This document shows, piece after piece, positions 6,424 to 14,048 of a stretch of DNA of 14,048 nucleotides. Origin of the DNA: Paenibacillus sp. Lineage in GTDB: Bacteria > Bacillota > Bacilli > Paenibacillales > Paenibacillaceae. A program made the translations under genes and the position numbers. Location of the stretch: positions 1 to 14,048 of the forward strand of contig JAQSXN010000026.1 in NCBI GenBank assembly GCA_029256665.1, in the 5' to 3' direction. A model generated the notes under the pieces. The model did no database searches and was not told the origin of the DNA. It worked only from the letters and a program-made list of their open reading frames with translations. How positions within the stretch are numbered: the stretch's first letter is position 1; each line of letters begins with the position of its first letter.

Positions 6424-7839
6424 TCACCCCTTCTCCAAAGCTTGGACAACTTGTTCCATCCGCATCCCTCTGGATCCCTTCACGAGGACAAGATCCTCCG
6501 GATGCAGCCGTTCTCTCAGCCAATCGGACAACGCGTCCTTATCGTCGAAGTGGCGCACGAGCCCGGCCCTATCCGCTTCTGGAAGACTGGCCTTCGCCCC
6601 TTCGGCCGTGCTCGCAGATAACGGCCCGCATGTCAGCACGGCTTCCGCCGAACCCGGCAGCACGTAAGCCCCGACTCCCCTGTGAAGCTCCGCCTCCTCC
6701 GGACCGAGCTCAAGCATGTCGCCAAGCACGATCCAGCGTTTGCGGAAGCCGCCGAGACCCGCGACCAAATCGATCGCCGCCCTTACGGCTGTGGGATTCG
6801 CGTTATAGGCGTCGTTGAGAATTACCGCGCCGTTGAACGCCTTCGACGGTTCGATGCGCATGCTTGTCAGCTTCAATTGCCGGAAGCCCTGATGGATGCG
6901 GTCCGCCGGAACGCCGAGGAATCTCGCGGCGGCGATCGCGGCAAGCGCGTTGCTTATATTATGACGGCCGGGTACCGGAATATGAACGATCCCTACGCCG
7001 CTTACCTGTCCGCGGTTCATCGCGGTAAACGCGCACTTGTCCGGAAACAGCTCGATCCCGTCCGCCGACCACTCGTTGTCCCCTCCGAGTCCGAAGGTCC
7101 GAAGGGCAACCCCCTCCGGCAGTACCGTAGCGGCAAGCCCTTCCTCGAGAAGCGGCTCGTCGCCGTTGTACAGCAGCACGCCGTTCTCCCCGAGCCCTTG
7201 CGCGATTTCGAGCTTGGCCTTTGCAATGCCGCTGCGCGAGCCTAGCTGGAGCATGTGCGCGTCTCCTATGTTCGTGATGATGGCCAGATCCGGCGAAGCC
7301 AGCTTCGTCAGCAGCTCGATCTCTCCAAAGCCGCTCATCCCCATCTCCAGCACGGCGACCTCCGTCTCCTCGTCCAGCTTAAGCATCGTGAGCGGCAAGC
7401 CGATATGATTGTTTAAGTTGCCTTCCGTCTTGAGCACCGTATATTGCGTGGACAGCAAGGCGGCCGTCATATCCTTTGTCGTCGTCTTGCCGTTGCTGCC
7501 CGTAATGCCGACCACGCGGACCGTCAGCTCGTTCCGATAGGCGGCGGCAAGCCGCTGCAGCGCGGCAAGCGTGTCCTTCACGAGCAAAAACGCAACGTCC
7601 GGCAGATCCGCCGGAATGTCGCGTCCCTTCTGCCACAGCATCGCCTTGGCCCCGCCGGAGGCGGCTTCCGCCGCGAAGTCGTGACCGTCGAATCGTTCGC
7701 CGACCAGCGGCACGAACAAATCTCCGCCGCCTATCGCCCGCGAATCCGTCGTCACCCCGCATACGAGCGTATCTTCAAGGCCGCCGCGGCGCGTAGCGCC
7801 GCACATGGCCGCAATTTGTCCAACCGTACGTTTAATCAA
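6424..7839 (-). CDS. murF: UDP-N-acetylmuramoyl-tripeptide--D-alanyl-D-alanine ligase (MurF)
   Basis: 471 residues. This cytoplasmic ligase adds the D-Ala-D-Ala dipeptide, completing the UDP-MurNAc-pentapeptide that MraY uses. Seen: an N-terminal substrate domain ([16 protein letters not shown], 30-45), the ATP loop [13 protein letters not shown] (111-123), [13 protein letters not shown] (165-177), [13 protein letters not shown] (189-201), the lysine expected to be carbamylated (K209), [14 protein letters not shown] (288-301), and [10 protein letters not shown] (342-351) in the C-terminal domain. The start is TTG 7839, with AAGGGGAT (7854-7847) 9 nt before it. The TTG overlaps the murE stop codon as TTGA, a 4-nt overlap that suggests translational coupling. 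No in-frame ATG gives a sensible alternative near this site. Confidence 0.96.
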   Translation of the reverse strand: MIKRTVGQIAAMCGATRRGGLEDTLVCGVTTDSRAIGGGDLFVPLVGERFDGHDFAAEAASGGAKAMLWQKGRDIPADLPDVAFLLVKDTLAALQRLAAAYRNELTVRVVGITGSNGKTTTKDMTAALLSTQYTVLKTEGNLNNHIGLPLTMLKLDEETEVAVLEMGMSGFGEIELLTKLASPDLAIITNIGDAHMLQLGSRSGIAKAKLEIAQGLGENGVLLYNGDEPLLEEGLAATVLPEGVALRTFGLGGDNEWSADGIELFPDKCAFTAMNRGQVSGVGIVHIPVPGRHNISNALAAIAAARFLGVPADRIHQGFRQLKLTSMRIEPSKAFNGAVILNDAYNANPTAVRAAIDLVAGLGGFRKRWIVLGDMLELGPEEAELHRGVGAYVLPGSAEAVLTCGPLSASTAEGAKASLPEADRAGLVRHFDDKDALSDWLRERLHPEDLVLVKGSRGMRMEQVVQALEKG

Positions 7840-9323
7840 TGTAACAATCCCCTTATCGCGTCTTTTGCCGTTAATCGATCGTCGAAGTCAAACACCTCTC
7901 CGCCGATCAGTTGGTAAGTTTCATGACCTTTCCCCGCAATCAATACTACATCGCCTGGGCTTGCCATTTCAACCGCTTTTTCTATCGCGCCCTTCCGATC
8001 GGGAATGACGGCGTACCGATCGGGCTCCGTGCCCGCGTCCCGAACCCCCTGCATGATATCGTCTATAATGCGCGCGGGATCTTCCGTACGGGGGTTATCG
8101 GAGGTCACGATCATATAGTTCGCATGCTCTGCCGCGATTCTGCCCATGAGCGGACGTTTCGTCCGATCCCGGTCGCCCCCGCAGCCGAATACGGCGATAA
8201 TCCGCCCTTCCGCGAACTCGCGGGTCGCCTTCAGCACGTTCTCCAGTCCGTCGGGCGTATGCGCGTAATCGACGATAACGGCGAACGGCTGTCCCGCGTC
8301 CACGCTTTCCACCCTACCCGGCACTCCGGGAATGGAAGCAAGCGACTCTGCAATCCGTTCGAGCGGGATGCCTTCCAGCAGCGTGGCGGCAATCGCGGCA
8401 AGGGCATTGTAAACGTTGAATTTGCCAGGCAGATTCAGCCTGATATCGGCCTCGCCTTTGAAGGTGGCGACACGAAACGACGTGCCTCGCGCGGAGATGC
8501 GAATTTCGGTGGCCCGAACGTCCGCTTCGCGTTCGACGCCGTACGTGACTACCTGCGCGGCCGTTAGACGGCCGAACTTCGCGCTTGCTTCGTCATCCGC
8601 GTTGAGCACCGCGAAATTGCGTTCTTCCCGAAGACTGGCATAAGCGTTGCCGAGCCGCGAGAAGAACAGTCCCTTCGCGTCTCCGTACCTCTCCATCGTG
8701 CCGTGGTAATCCAGATGATCTTGCGTCAAATTGGTGAAGACGGCGGTCCGAAAGCGGCAGCCCTTCACCCTTCCTTGCTCCAGCGCGTGCGAGGATACCT
8801 CCATCGCGCAATATTCCACGCCGCAATCTCTCATTTCCGCAAGATAACGTTGAAGCTCCACCGCGTCCGGCGTCGTGCTGTTCATCGGATGCGTTTTCCC
8901 TCCGAATCGCCGTTCGATCGTGCCGATGACACCGGACGGGCGGCCGTTGCCGTTCAATATCGTCTCCACGAGGTACGTCGTCGTCGTTTTCCCGTTGGTG
9001 CCCGTTACGCCGATAAGCCGAACCTTCTCGCTCGGATAGGCATAGAGATGACTCGCGATGACGGCGCTTGCCGTCCTCGCGTCCTTAACGATGAGCTGCG
9101 GAACATCCAGCTGCAGCTGCCTCTCGGCTACGATCGCCGCGGCTCCGCGCGCCGCCGCTTCGCCGGCGTACGCATGGCCGTCCGCCTGATGCCCGGGTAC
9201 GCAGACGAACAACGTTCCCCGCGTCACCTTCCTGGAATCCTTTTCAACCCTCGTGAACTCAGTATCGCCGTCCCCTATTAACCGCGCTGTAACGAGCAAC
9301 TCCGTAAGATCTCGTAGACGCAT
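7836..9323 (-). CDS. murE: UDP-N-acetylmuramoyl-L-alanyl-D-glutamate--2,6-diaminopimelate ligase (MurE)
   Basis: 495 residues. MurE adds the third residue of the stem peptide. Seen: EKDSRKVTRGTLFVCVPG (27-44), the ATP loop GVTGTNGKTTTT (105-116), NSTTPDA (148-154), MEVSSHAL (174-181), the lysine expected to be carbamylated (K217), LPGKFNVYNALAA (298-310), VDYAHTPDGLE (351-361), the DNPR motif (409-412) that selects meso-diaminopimelate, and GKGHE (464-468). DNPR indicates a meso-DAP wall, as in Bacillus and Paenibacillus, rather than lysine. Start ATG 9323 is preferred: TTG 9332 is in frame but only 1 nt from the ribosome site GGGAGG (9339-9334), while ATG 9323 is 10 nt away and MRLRDLTELL matches family N-termini. 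It overlaps murF by 4 nt. Confidence 0.96.
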   Translation of the reverse strand: MRLRDLTELLVTARLIGDGDTEFTRVEKDSRKVTRGTLFVCVPGHQADGHAYAGEAAARGAAAIVAERQLQLDVPQLIVKDARTASAVIASHLYAYPSEKVRLIGVTGTNGKTTTTYLVETILNGNGRPSGVIGTIERRFGGKTHPMNSTTPDAVELQRYLAEMRDCGVEYCAMEVSSHALEQGRVKGCRFRTAVFTNLTQDHLDYHGTMERYGDAKGLFFSRLGNAYASLREERNFAVLNADDEASAKFGRLTAAQVVTYGVEREADVRATEIRISARGTSFRVATFKGEADIRLNLPGKFNVYNALAAIAATLLEGIPLERIAESLASIPGVPGRVESVDAGQPFAVIVDYAHTPDGLENVLKATREFAEGRIIAVFGCGGDRDRTKRPLMGRIAAEHANYMIVTSDNPRTEDPARIIDDIMQGVRDAGTEPDRYAVIPDRKGAIEKAVEMASPGDVVLIAGKGHETYQLIGGEVFDFDDRLTAKDAIRGLLH

Positions 9324-9406
9324 CCCGTTCAAGCCTCCCTCGAATACTCTGACGGAATACTATATGCCGCCCAGAGCAAACGCGTTAACGGCTTGCAATG
9401 TGGTGA
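9324..9406 (-). other. Spacer between spoVD and murE
   Basis: 83 bp with the murE ribosome site, a short direct repeat GAATACT (9342-9348 and 9355-9361) and the palindrome CGTTAACG. No terminator or convincing promoter is visible. Confidence 0.5.
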
Positions 9407-11347
9407 TTAGTGGGTATGCTCGATATCTTCTTCGTCCCCGAGATAAATTCGGATCGTCGATCCCCGATCCACCCGCGAACCTTCCGCGGGAGCTTGACGG
9501 ATCACAACCTTGCCCGTGCCGGCCGTCGTGAGGTTAAAGTTCATGTTGAGATCCTCGTATAGCTCGGAGACGCTCTTGCCGATCAGATTCGGCACGGTCA
9601 CGATCGGCGTCTCGCCGTACTTGTACAACCGGTCGATCTGTGTCTCGCGGCGCGGGATCTCCATGATCGTTAGCGCGTCCTCCATCATATTGCGCACGAT
9701 CGGGGCTGCGACAAGACCGCCGAATTGGATGCCCTGCGGATTGTCGACCGCCACGTAGATCACGATCTCGGGATCGTCAGCCGGAGCGAAGCCGATAAAC
9801 GATACGATATGTTCATTGGGCGAGTAACGGCCGTTAATGACCTTTTGCGCCGTGCCCGTTTTGCCTCCTACCCTGTAGCCGTCGATGAACGCGTTGCGCC
9901 CCGTGCCCTTGGCAACGACGCTCTCCAGCGCTTCCCGCACCTGCTTCGACGTTTCTTCGGATATAACCCGGCGCACCGCCTCCGGCTCGACCTCGCGCAC
10001 GACCTCTCCCGTATCGGGGTCGAGGAGCGCCTTCGTCACATGCGGCTTGTACAGCGTCCCGCCGTTAATGGCTGCCGACACCGCCGCGATCTGCTGAATC
10101 GGAGTTACCGACACGCCTTGACCGAACGCCGTCGTGGCAAGCTCCACCGGGCCTACCTGACTAAGCTTGAACAGGATGCCGTTTTCCTCGCCGTTAATAT
10201 CGATGCCGGTTTTCTTGCCGAACCCAAAATCTTTAATATATTGGAACAAGGTATCCTTGCCCAGGCGGTTGCCCAGCGTGACGAAACCGGGGTTGCATGA
10301 ATTTTCGACGACCTCGAGGACGGTTTGGCTGCCGTGTCCGCCCTTCTTCCAGCAGCGCAGTCTCGCGCCGCCGATTTCAATAGCGCCTGGATCGAAAAAA
10401 TGCTCGTTTTTGAGATCGACTTTCTTTTCCTCCAGCGCGGCGGCAAGCGTAATGATTTTGAAAGTAGATCCCGGCTCGTACGTCATCCAGATGGGCAGAT
10501 TGCGGTTATACACCTCGCTCGCTACTTCCTGGTATTTGTCGGGTTCATAAGTCGGTCTGCTTGCCATCCCGAGAATTTCGCCGTTCTTCGGATTCATCGC
10601 GATCGCGATGACGCTATCCGCTTGAAGCCCGGTCATGGCTTGATCCAGCTCCCGTTCCATAACCGCTTGAATATCCTTGTCAATCGTCAACTGAAGCGTG
10701 AGACCTTGCTTCGGTTCTTCGTACGTATCGGCTGAATTCGGCATGATCCGTCCTGCCGCGTCCGACAAATACGTTACGTTGCCCTGAATGCCCGTAAGCA
10801 CTTCGTTATACTTGGATTCGATACCGGTCAGTCCTTGGTTGTCGATCCCGGTAAATCCGAGCATATGCGCAGCCATGCTCCCGAATGGATAATGCCGCTT
10901 GCTGTCTTCGGCTACGACGATGCCCGGCAAATTGAGCGACCGGATTTCGTTCGCTTTCTCCGGCGTTATCTTGCGGCCGCCCGGTCCGAGCTGAACGATC
11001 CGCTCAACCTTCTTGACCTTGTCTAGCAGCTTATCGACGGACATGTCCAAAAGCGGCGCAAGCGTTGCCGCCGTTTTTTCCTTTTCCTTCACCTGCACCG
11101 GTATCGCCCACACCGTTGGAGTGCTGACGTTATACACCAGCTGGACGCCGTTGCGATCCCAAATCTCGCCGCGCTTCGCTACGTACGGGATATTGCGGCG
11201 CCAAGAATCCTCCGCCCTCTCCGCCAGCTCCGCGCCCTTGTATAGCTGCACGTAGCCTAGCCGCAGGCATAAGGCGACAAACGCCACTCCCGCCAAAATA
11301 AGCACGACGAACAACCGCCGCCTTACCGTTACGTTAGACACCTTCAT
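9407..11347 (-). CDS. spoVD: Class B penicillin-binding protein SpoVD (sporulation transpeptidase)
   Basis: 646 residues, the same length as B. subtilis SpoVD. It cross-links cortex peptidoglycan with SpoVE. Seen: a signal anchor at about 12-31, a dimerisation domain starting RGEIWDRNG (59-67), then the transpeptidase with YEPGSTFK (S294 nucleophile, K297), SCN (350-352) and KTGT (496-499), and one C-terminal PASTA domain (about 583-637, from TVPNLIGKSV). C332 (LRCWKKGG) and C351 match in number the two cysteines of B. subtilis SpoVD that form a disulfide reduced by the thioredoxin-like StoA, so redox control is likely conserved. ATG 11347 follows AGGGGGAT (11362-11355). An 83-bp spacer without clear signals precedes murE. 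In B. subtilis the gene is under mother-cell sigma-E; I see only weak candidate boxes upstream here. Confidence 0.96.
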   Translation of the reverse strand: MKVSNVTVRRRLFVVLILAGVAFVALCLRLGYVQLYKGAELAERAEDSWRRNIPYVAKRGEIWDRNGVQLVYNVSTPTVWAIPVQVKEKEKTAATLAPLLDMSVDKLLDKVKKVERIVQLGPGGRKITPEKANEIRSLNLPGIVVAEDSKRHYPFGSMAAHMLGFTGIDNQGLTGIESKYNEVLTGIQGNVTYLSDAAGRIMPNSADTYEEPKQGLTLQLTIDKDIQAVMERELDQAMTGLQADSVIAIAMNPKNGEILGMASRPTYEPDKYQEVASEVYNRNLPIWMTYEPGSTFKIITLAAALEEKKVDLKNEHFFDPGAIEIGGARLRCWKKGGHGSQTVLEVVENSCNPGFVTLGNRLGKDTLFQYIKDFGFGKKTGIDINGEENGILFKLSQVGPVELATTAFGQGVSVTPIQQIAAVSAAINGGTLYKPHVTKALLDPDTGEVVREVEPEAVRRVISEETSKQVREALESVVAKGTGRNAFIDGYRVGGKTGTAQKVINGRYSPNEHIVSFIGFAPADDPEIVIYVAVDNPQGIQFGGLVAAPIVRNMMEDALTIMEIPRRETQIDRLYKYGETPIVTVPNLIGKSVSELYEDLNMNFNLTTAGTGKVVIRQAPAEGSRVDRGSTIRIYLGDEEDIEHTH

Positions 11348-11453
11348 CGTAGAAATCCCCCTCTGCCGCTCTAACCTTCGTACAAGCGTGCAATGACGCT
11401 CATTTCCAAGTTATGAGCCACAAGAAGGGGATAGAACAAGCTGTTTAGAGGTA

Positions 11454-11478
11454 GTTCAAAAACTTCGCTTTTGATCAC
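11454..11478 (+). repeat. Left terminal inverted repeat of the 170-bp element
   Basis: Begins GTTCAAAAACTTCGCTTTTG and ends ATCAC. It pairs with 11590-11613. Confidence 0.65.
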
Positions 11479-11589
11479 GAGGCATCTCAGGATGATTATT
11501 CGACGTCGAATATTGCACGCAGCCGAAACTTCCGGTGCTCACGTAGCTCTGCTACGCTCCTCATTTTCTAGCTGCCCGCAATCTTCTTG

Positions 11590-11613
11590 GTGCTGAAAAC
11601 CGAATTTTTGAAC
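11590..11613 (-). repeat. Right terminal inverted repeat of the 170-bp element
   Basis: Reverse complement begins GTTCAAAAATTCGGTTTTC and ends AGCAC. It differs from the left arm by one missing C and three substitutions. Confidence 0.65.
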
Positions 11614-11646
11614 CTTCATTTTAACTAGAACACGTAAGACTAAGGA

Positions 11647-14034
11647 TCAATTTTCGCCGCCCTGGGCGCCGATTGGGTCGTCTGAATCTTCGGCGTCGGC
11701 AGCGTCGGCATCGGATTGGCCTTCGCCTTCGCCCGAGGTTTCGCCGTCGGATGACGATTCGTCGGCTTGGCCGCCGCCATCATCGGAAGAATCATCAGGT
11801 TGTCCGTCGGATGCTCCGTCAGCAGCTGCGGCATTCGACGCGGAATGAAGCGCCTCGCCGTAGTTTTCCGAGCCTTCGGGCGGCACCAGCTGCACTTTGA
11901 CCAGCCGCTCGCCGTTTTCTTCGACGACCTGCTGGCTGTGGACGTAGCCCGTTCCCTCCGGGACGAGCCGCGCTCCGATTAAGGAGGTGAGCTCCAGCGC
12001 ATCGCGCAAAGAAACGCCGGTTAAGTCGGGTACCTTGAGCTGCTCTTTTTTCTCCGTTATGAGGTATACCTTCTGAGCGGGAGAAATGAGCGAGCCCGCC
12101 GCCGGAATTTGGGTCAGCACGCTGCCTCCTGTTCCTACAAGCTCCACCGTCAACCCTTTACCCTGAATCTCCGCCTGCGCGTTTGCCAACTTAGCATCCT
12201 TGACGTCAGGCACCGCGATTTTCGCTTCCTTGGTCGAGCCTTCCTCGTCTTCGTTCTCCTGGACGTCATAGTCAGGAGCGACGCCCATTTTTTTGAGGCT
12301 CTTTAGCACGATCTCCCGGAAAGCAGGAGCCGCCGCCGAACCGCCGCCGACCAACGGATTGTTAGGCTCGTCGACCATAATATAGAGCACGATTCGCGGA
12401 TTCTCTACCGGAGCGTATCCGATAAACGAGACCATGAATTTTTTATCCGAATATTTCCCATTGATAACCTTTTGGGCCGTACCCGTCTTGCCCGCTACGC
12501 GATAACCTTCGATGTAGGCATTTTTCCCCGTACCCTTATCCTGATCGGAGACAACCTGTTCCAAATATTCGCCAACCTGCTTCGACGTTTGCTCGGAAAT
12601 GACTTGACGGACCAATTTTGGCTCCGTGATCGTTGTTGTCTTGGTCGTCGGATCGGTAATGCTTTTTACGATATGCGGCTCCATCAGCTTGCCGCCATTG
12701 GCAACGGCGGCGACCGCCGCCACTTGCTGAATCGCGGTGACCTGCACTTGCCCTTGTCCGAAAGAAGCCGACGCGATATCCCTGTTCCTTTGCAAGTTGA
12801 TGGTACCCGCCAACTCGTTCGTCAGCTCGATGCCCGTTTTCTGGCCGAAACCGAATCTCGAGAAATAGTCCCGAAGCTTATCCCCGCCAAGCCGCTCAAA
12901 ACCCAGCTTAACGAATGCGACGTTACTGGAGTACTTAAGTCCATCCAGGAAGCTGATCTTGCCCCAGCCTACCCGATTATGCTCTCGAATGGGCCGCGGG
13001 TCCCCGGGAACGACAATGCTGCCGGACTGATAGATTTCTTCCGGGTTAAACACGCCCTCCTCGACCGCGGCCGCCAACGTGGCGATCTTAAAGGTCGAGC
13101 CGGGCTCGTATAGCGAACCGACGGCATGGTTGTAGAAACTGGCATATTCGTAATCCGAATAGTTGTTGGGGTCGAATTCCGGCATATTGGCCATCGCCAA
13201 AATTTCCATTGTATTGGGGTCGGCGGCAATCGCCGTCGCGCTTAATGGCGAATATTTGGCGACGATGTCGCGCAGCGCCTCGACGACGTATTGCTGAATC
13301 TCGTTGTCGATCGTCAACTGCACGTTGCTTCCGTTTTTCGGCTCTTGATAGTCTACTTCGCCTTTGGAAAGCTGGACGCGCTTGCCGTCTTTCTCGTATT
13401 TCAAGTAACCGTCAACGCCCTTCAACTGTTCGTCGAAATAAGCTTCGATGCCCGTCTTGTTTTCTCCGTCGAGACTGACATATCCAACAAGCTGCGAAGC
13501 CAGCGCTTTACGCGGATAGAGCCGTTTCAACGTCTCTACCATATAGATGCCGGTGTCCAGCGTTTTTTTCTCTTCCCTCAGCTTGTCTACTAGTCCGCTG
13601 CGGAACTCCGCCAACTTGTCGGCCACCGCTTTGTCGATCAACCAGCCGCCATCGCGCAGCTCGCGCGAACGGTAGAAAGTGCCGTCTTTCTTTTGCGCCG
13701 TTACTTGCTCCTCCAGTTCGTCCTTTGGGATGCCAAGCGTCTCGTGCAGTCCGTCAATAACCTCCTCCGCTATGTCTCCATCATGGATAATTTGCGGATC
13801 GACCGACACGTTGTACGCGATCGTGTCCATGGCAAGCACGTTGCCGTTTCTATCCGTAATTTCCCCTCTCTTGGCCGTTATGCTATCGGCGGCCGCCCAT
13901 CTCTTCTTTGCTTCGTCGTACCACATTGCTCCGTCTACTACTTGCACGACGTAGAGTTTCCCGATCAAAACAAAGAAAAGGAGGGTCATAATCCCTCCAA
14001 AAAACAACGTGCGCAGTCTAATTCGTTTCCCCAT
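11647..14034 (-). CDS. pbpB: Class B penicillin-binding protein, PBP2B/FtsI type, with acidic C-terminal tail
   Basis: 795 residues. This septal transpeptidase works in the divisome. Seen: a signal anchor at about 9-31, RGEITDRNG (56-64) opening the dimerisation domain, then the transpeptidase with YEPGSTFK (S313, K316), SSN (369-371) and KTGT (516-519), followed by two PASTA domains (about 605-660 and 666-722). B. subtilis PbpB (716 aa) ends right after the second PASTA; here about 65 further residues (731-795) are rich in Asp, Glu, Ser, Gly and Ala, with about 20 acidic residues and no Lys or Arg. The KTG region (KVINGKYS...VSFIGYAP) resembles SpoVD more than B. subtilis PbpB. ATG 14034 follows AGGGTGATC (14047-14039). 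Position first in the run, before spoVD, supports pbpB; the partner ftsL is expected just outside the window. Confidence 0.93.
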   Translation of the reverse strand: MGKRIRLRTLFFGGIMTLLFFVLIGKLYVVQVVDGAMWYDEAKKRWAAADSITAKRGEITDRNGNVLAMDTIAYNVSVDPQIIHDGDIAEEVIDGLHETLGIPKDELEEQVTAQKKDGTFYRSRELRDGGWLIDKAVADKLAEFRSGLVDKLREEKKTLDTGIYMVETLKRLYPRKALASQLVGYVSLDGENKTGIEAYFDEQLKGVDGYLKYEKDGKRVQLSKGEVDYQEPKNGSNVQLTIDNEIQQYVVEALRDIVAKYSPLSATAIAADPNTMEILAMANMPEFDPNNYSDYEYASFYNHAVGSLYEPGSTFKIATLAAAVEEGVFNPEEIYQSGSIVVPGDPRPIREHNRVGWGKISFLDGLKYSSNVAFVKLGFERLGGDKLRDYFSRFGFGQKTGIELTNELAGTINLQRNRDIASASFGQGQVQVTAIQQVAAVAAVANGGKLMEPHIVKSITDPTTKTTTITEPKLVRQVISEQTSKQVGEYLEQVVSDQDKGTGKNAYIEGYRVAGKTGTAQKVINGKYSDKKFMVSFIGYAPVENPRIVLYIMVDEPNNPLVGGGSAAAPAFREIVLKSLKKMGVAPDYDVQENEDEEGSTKEAKIAVPDVKDAKLANAQAEIQGKGLTVELVGTGGSVLTQIPAAGSLISPAQKVYLITEKKEQLKVPDLTGVSLRDALELTSLIGARLVPEGTGYVHSQQVVEENGERLVKVQLVPPEGSENYGEALHSASNAAAADGASDGQPDDSSDDGGGQADESSSDGETSGEGEGQSDADAADAEDSDDPIGAQGGEN

Positions 14035-14048
14035 CGTCGATCACCCTA

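Larger units (their letters stand above)
11448..11617. mobile_element. MITE-like palindromic element, about 170 bp, non-coding
   Basis: The two ends are imperfect inverted repeats: the left arm (11454-11478) begins GTTCAAAAACTTCG and the reverse complement of the right arm (11590-11613) begins GTTCAAAAATTCGG; 21 of 25 aligned positions agree, with one gap. Flanking GAGG (11448-11451) and, on the reverse strand, GAAG (11617-11614) may extend the ends. Inside are a perfect 16-bp palindrome TATTCGACGTCGAATA (11497-11512), a nested pair TTGCACGCAGC (11513-11523) with GCTGCCCGCAA (11571-11581; 9 of 11 pair), and a central hairpin CGTAGC/GCTACG with a 3-nt loop (11542-11556). There is no open frame. 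A clear target-site duplication is not visible. The architecture suits a miniature inverted-repeat element or a REP/BIME-like repeat; it could instead be a structured RNA. Copy number cannot be judged from one window. Confidence 0.6.
11348..11646 (-). other. 299-bp spacer between pbpB and spoVD
   Basis: No gene is visible here. Its middle (11448-11617) is an inverted-repeat element described separately. The remaining 100 bp before spoVD carries the ribosome site and a poor sigma-E-like pair on the minus strand (TCATAAC about 15 nt before CATTGCAC); the -10 part fits badly, so it is not annotated as a promoter. The 30 bp next to the pbpB stop shows no terminator. Confidence 0.6.

Noticed and set aside
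9342..9361. Direct repeat GAATACT as an operator before murE
   Set aside because: Seven bases repeated once, in an 83-bp spacer, with no promoter nearby to regulate; likely chance.
11370..11440. Sigma-E promoter for spoVD
   Set aside because: A TCATAAC box is present but the -10 partner fits poorly; expected from B. subtilis knowledge but not supported by the bases here.
11665..11850. Tandem-repeat or CRISPR-like array at the 3' end of pbpB
   Set aside because: The repetition is short codon-level redundancy encoding the acidic Ser/Gly/Asp tail, in frame with pbpB, with no regular repeat-spacer pattern.
12472..13113. 213-codon plus-strand frame opposite pbpB
   Set aside because: Shadow of the transpeptidase domain; no supporting signals.

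Overview
The window is a nearly gap-free run of ten cell-wall and division genes, all on the minus strand. It is a dcw (division and cell wall) cluster from an endospore-forming Gram-positive bacterium. The pairing of pbpB with spoVD, the presence of spoVE, a MurE with the meso-diaminopimelate DNPR signature, and the high G+C (roughly 55-60% by eye) with strong AGGAGG-type ribosome binding sites point to Bacillales, most likely Paenibacillaceae (Paenibacillus/Cohnella-like). That placement is inference from gene content and protein similarity recalled from memory, not from a search.

Layout in the direction of transcription (high to low coordinates): pbpB/ftsI (11647-14034), a 299-bp spacer holding a 170-bp inverted-repeat element, spoVD (9407-11347), murE (7836-9323), murF (6424-7839), mraY (5463-6419), murD (3940-5379), spoVE (2796-3893), a 201-bp spacer, murB (1689-2594), murA (393-1673), and the first 103 codons of divIB/ftsQ (1-309), cut by the window edge. 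No convincing gene lies on the plus strand; the long plus-strand reading frames are shadows of GC-rich coding sequence.

Functionally, MurA and MurB make UDP-MurNAc, MurD, MurE and MurF add D-Glu, meso-DAP and D-Ala-D-Ala, and MraY transfers the product to undecaprenyl phosphate (lipid I). SpoVE (SEDS glycosyltransferase) and SpoVD (class B transpeptidase) form a pair used for spore cortex. The PbpB-type transpeptidase and DivIB belong to the vegetative divisome. Two pathway steps are not encoded here: murC, and more strikingly murG, which in Bacillus sits between spoVE and murB. Here that position is a 201-bp non-coding gap.

The parts least explained by standard annotation are the spacers. 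Four of them carry an obvious hairpin (334-371, 2759-2784, 3919-3941, 5413-5436). The pbpB-spoVD spacer carries a 170-bp element with imperfect terminal inverted repeats, an internal 16-bp perfect palindrome and nested stems, which looks like a miniature (MITE-like) repeat. Other oddities are a long acidic, Ser/Gly-rich tail on the PbpB homologue, a SpoVD-like KTG region in that same protein, and a good ribosome site plus ATG out of frame just upstream of murB.
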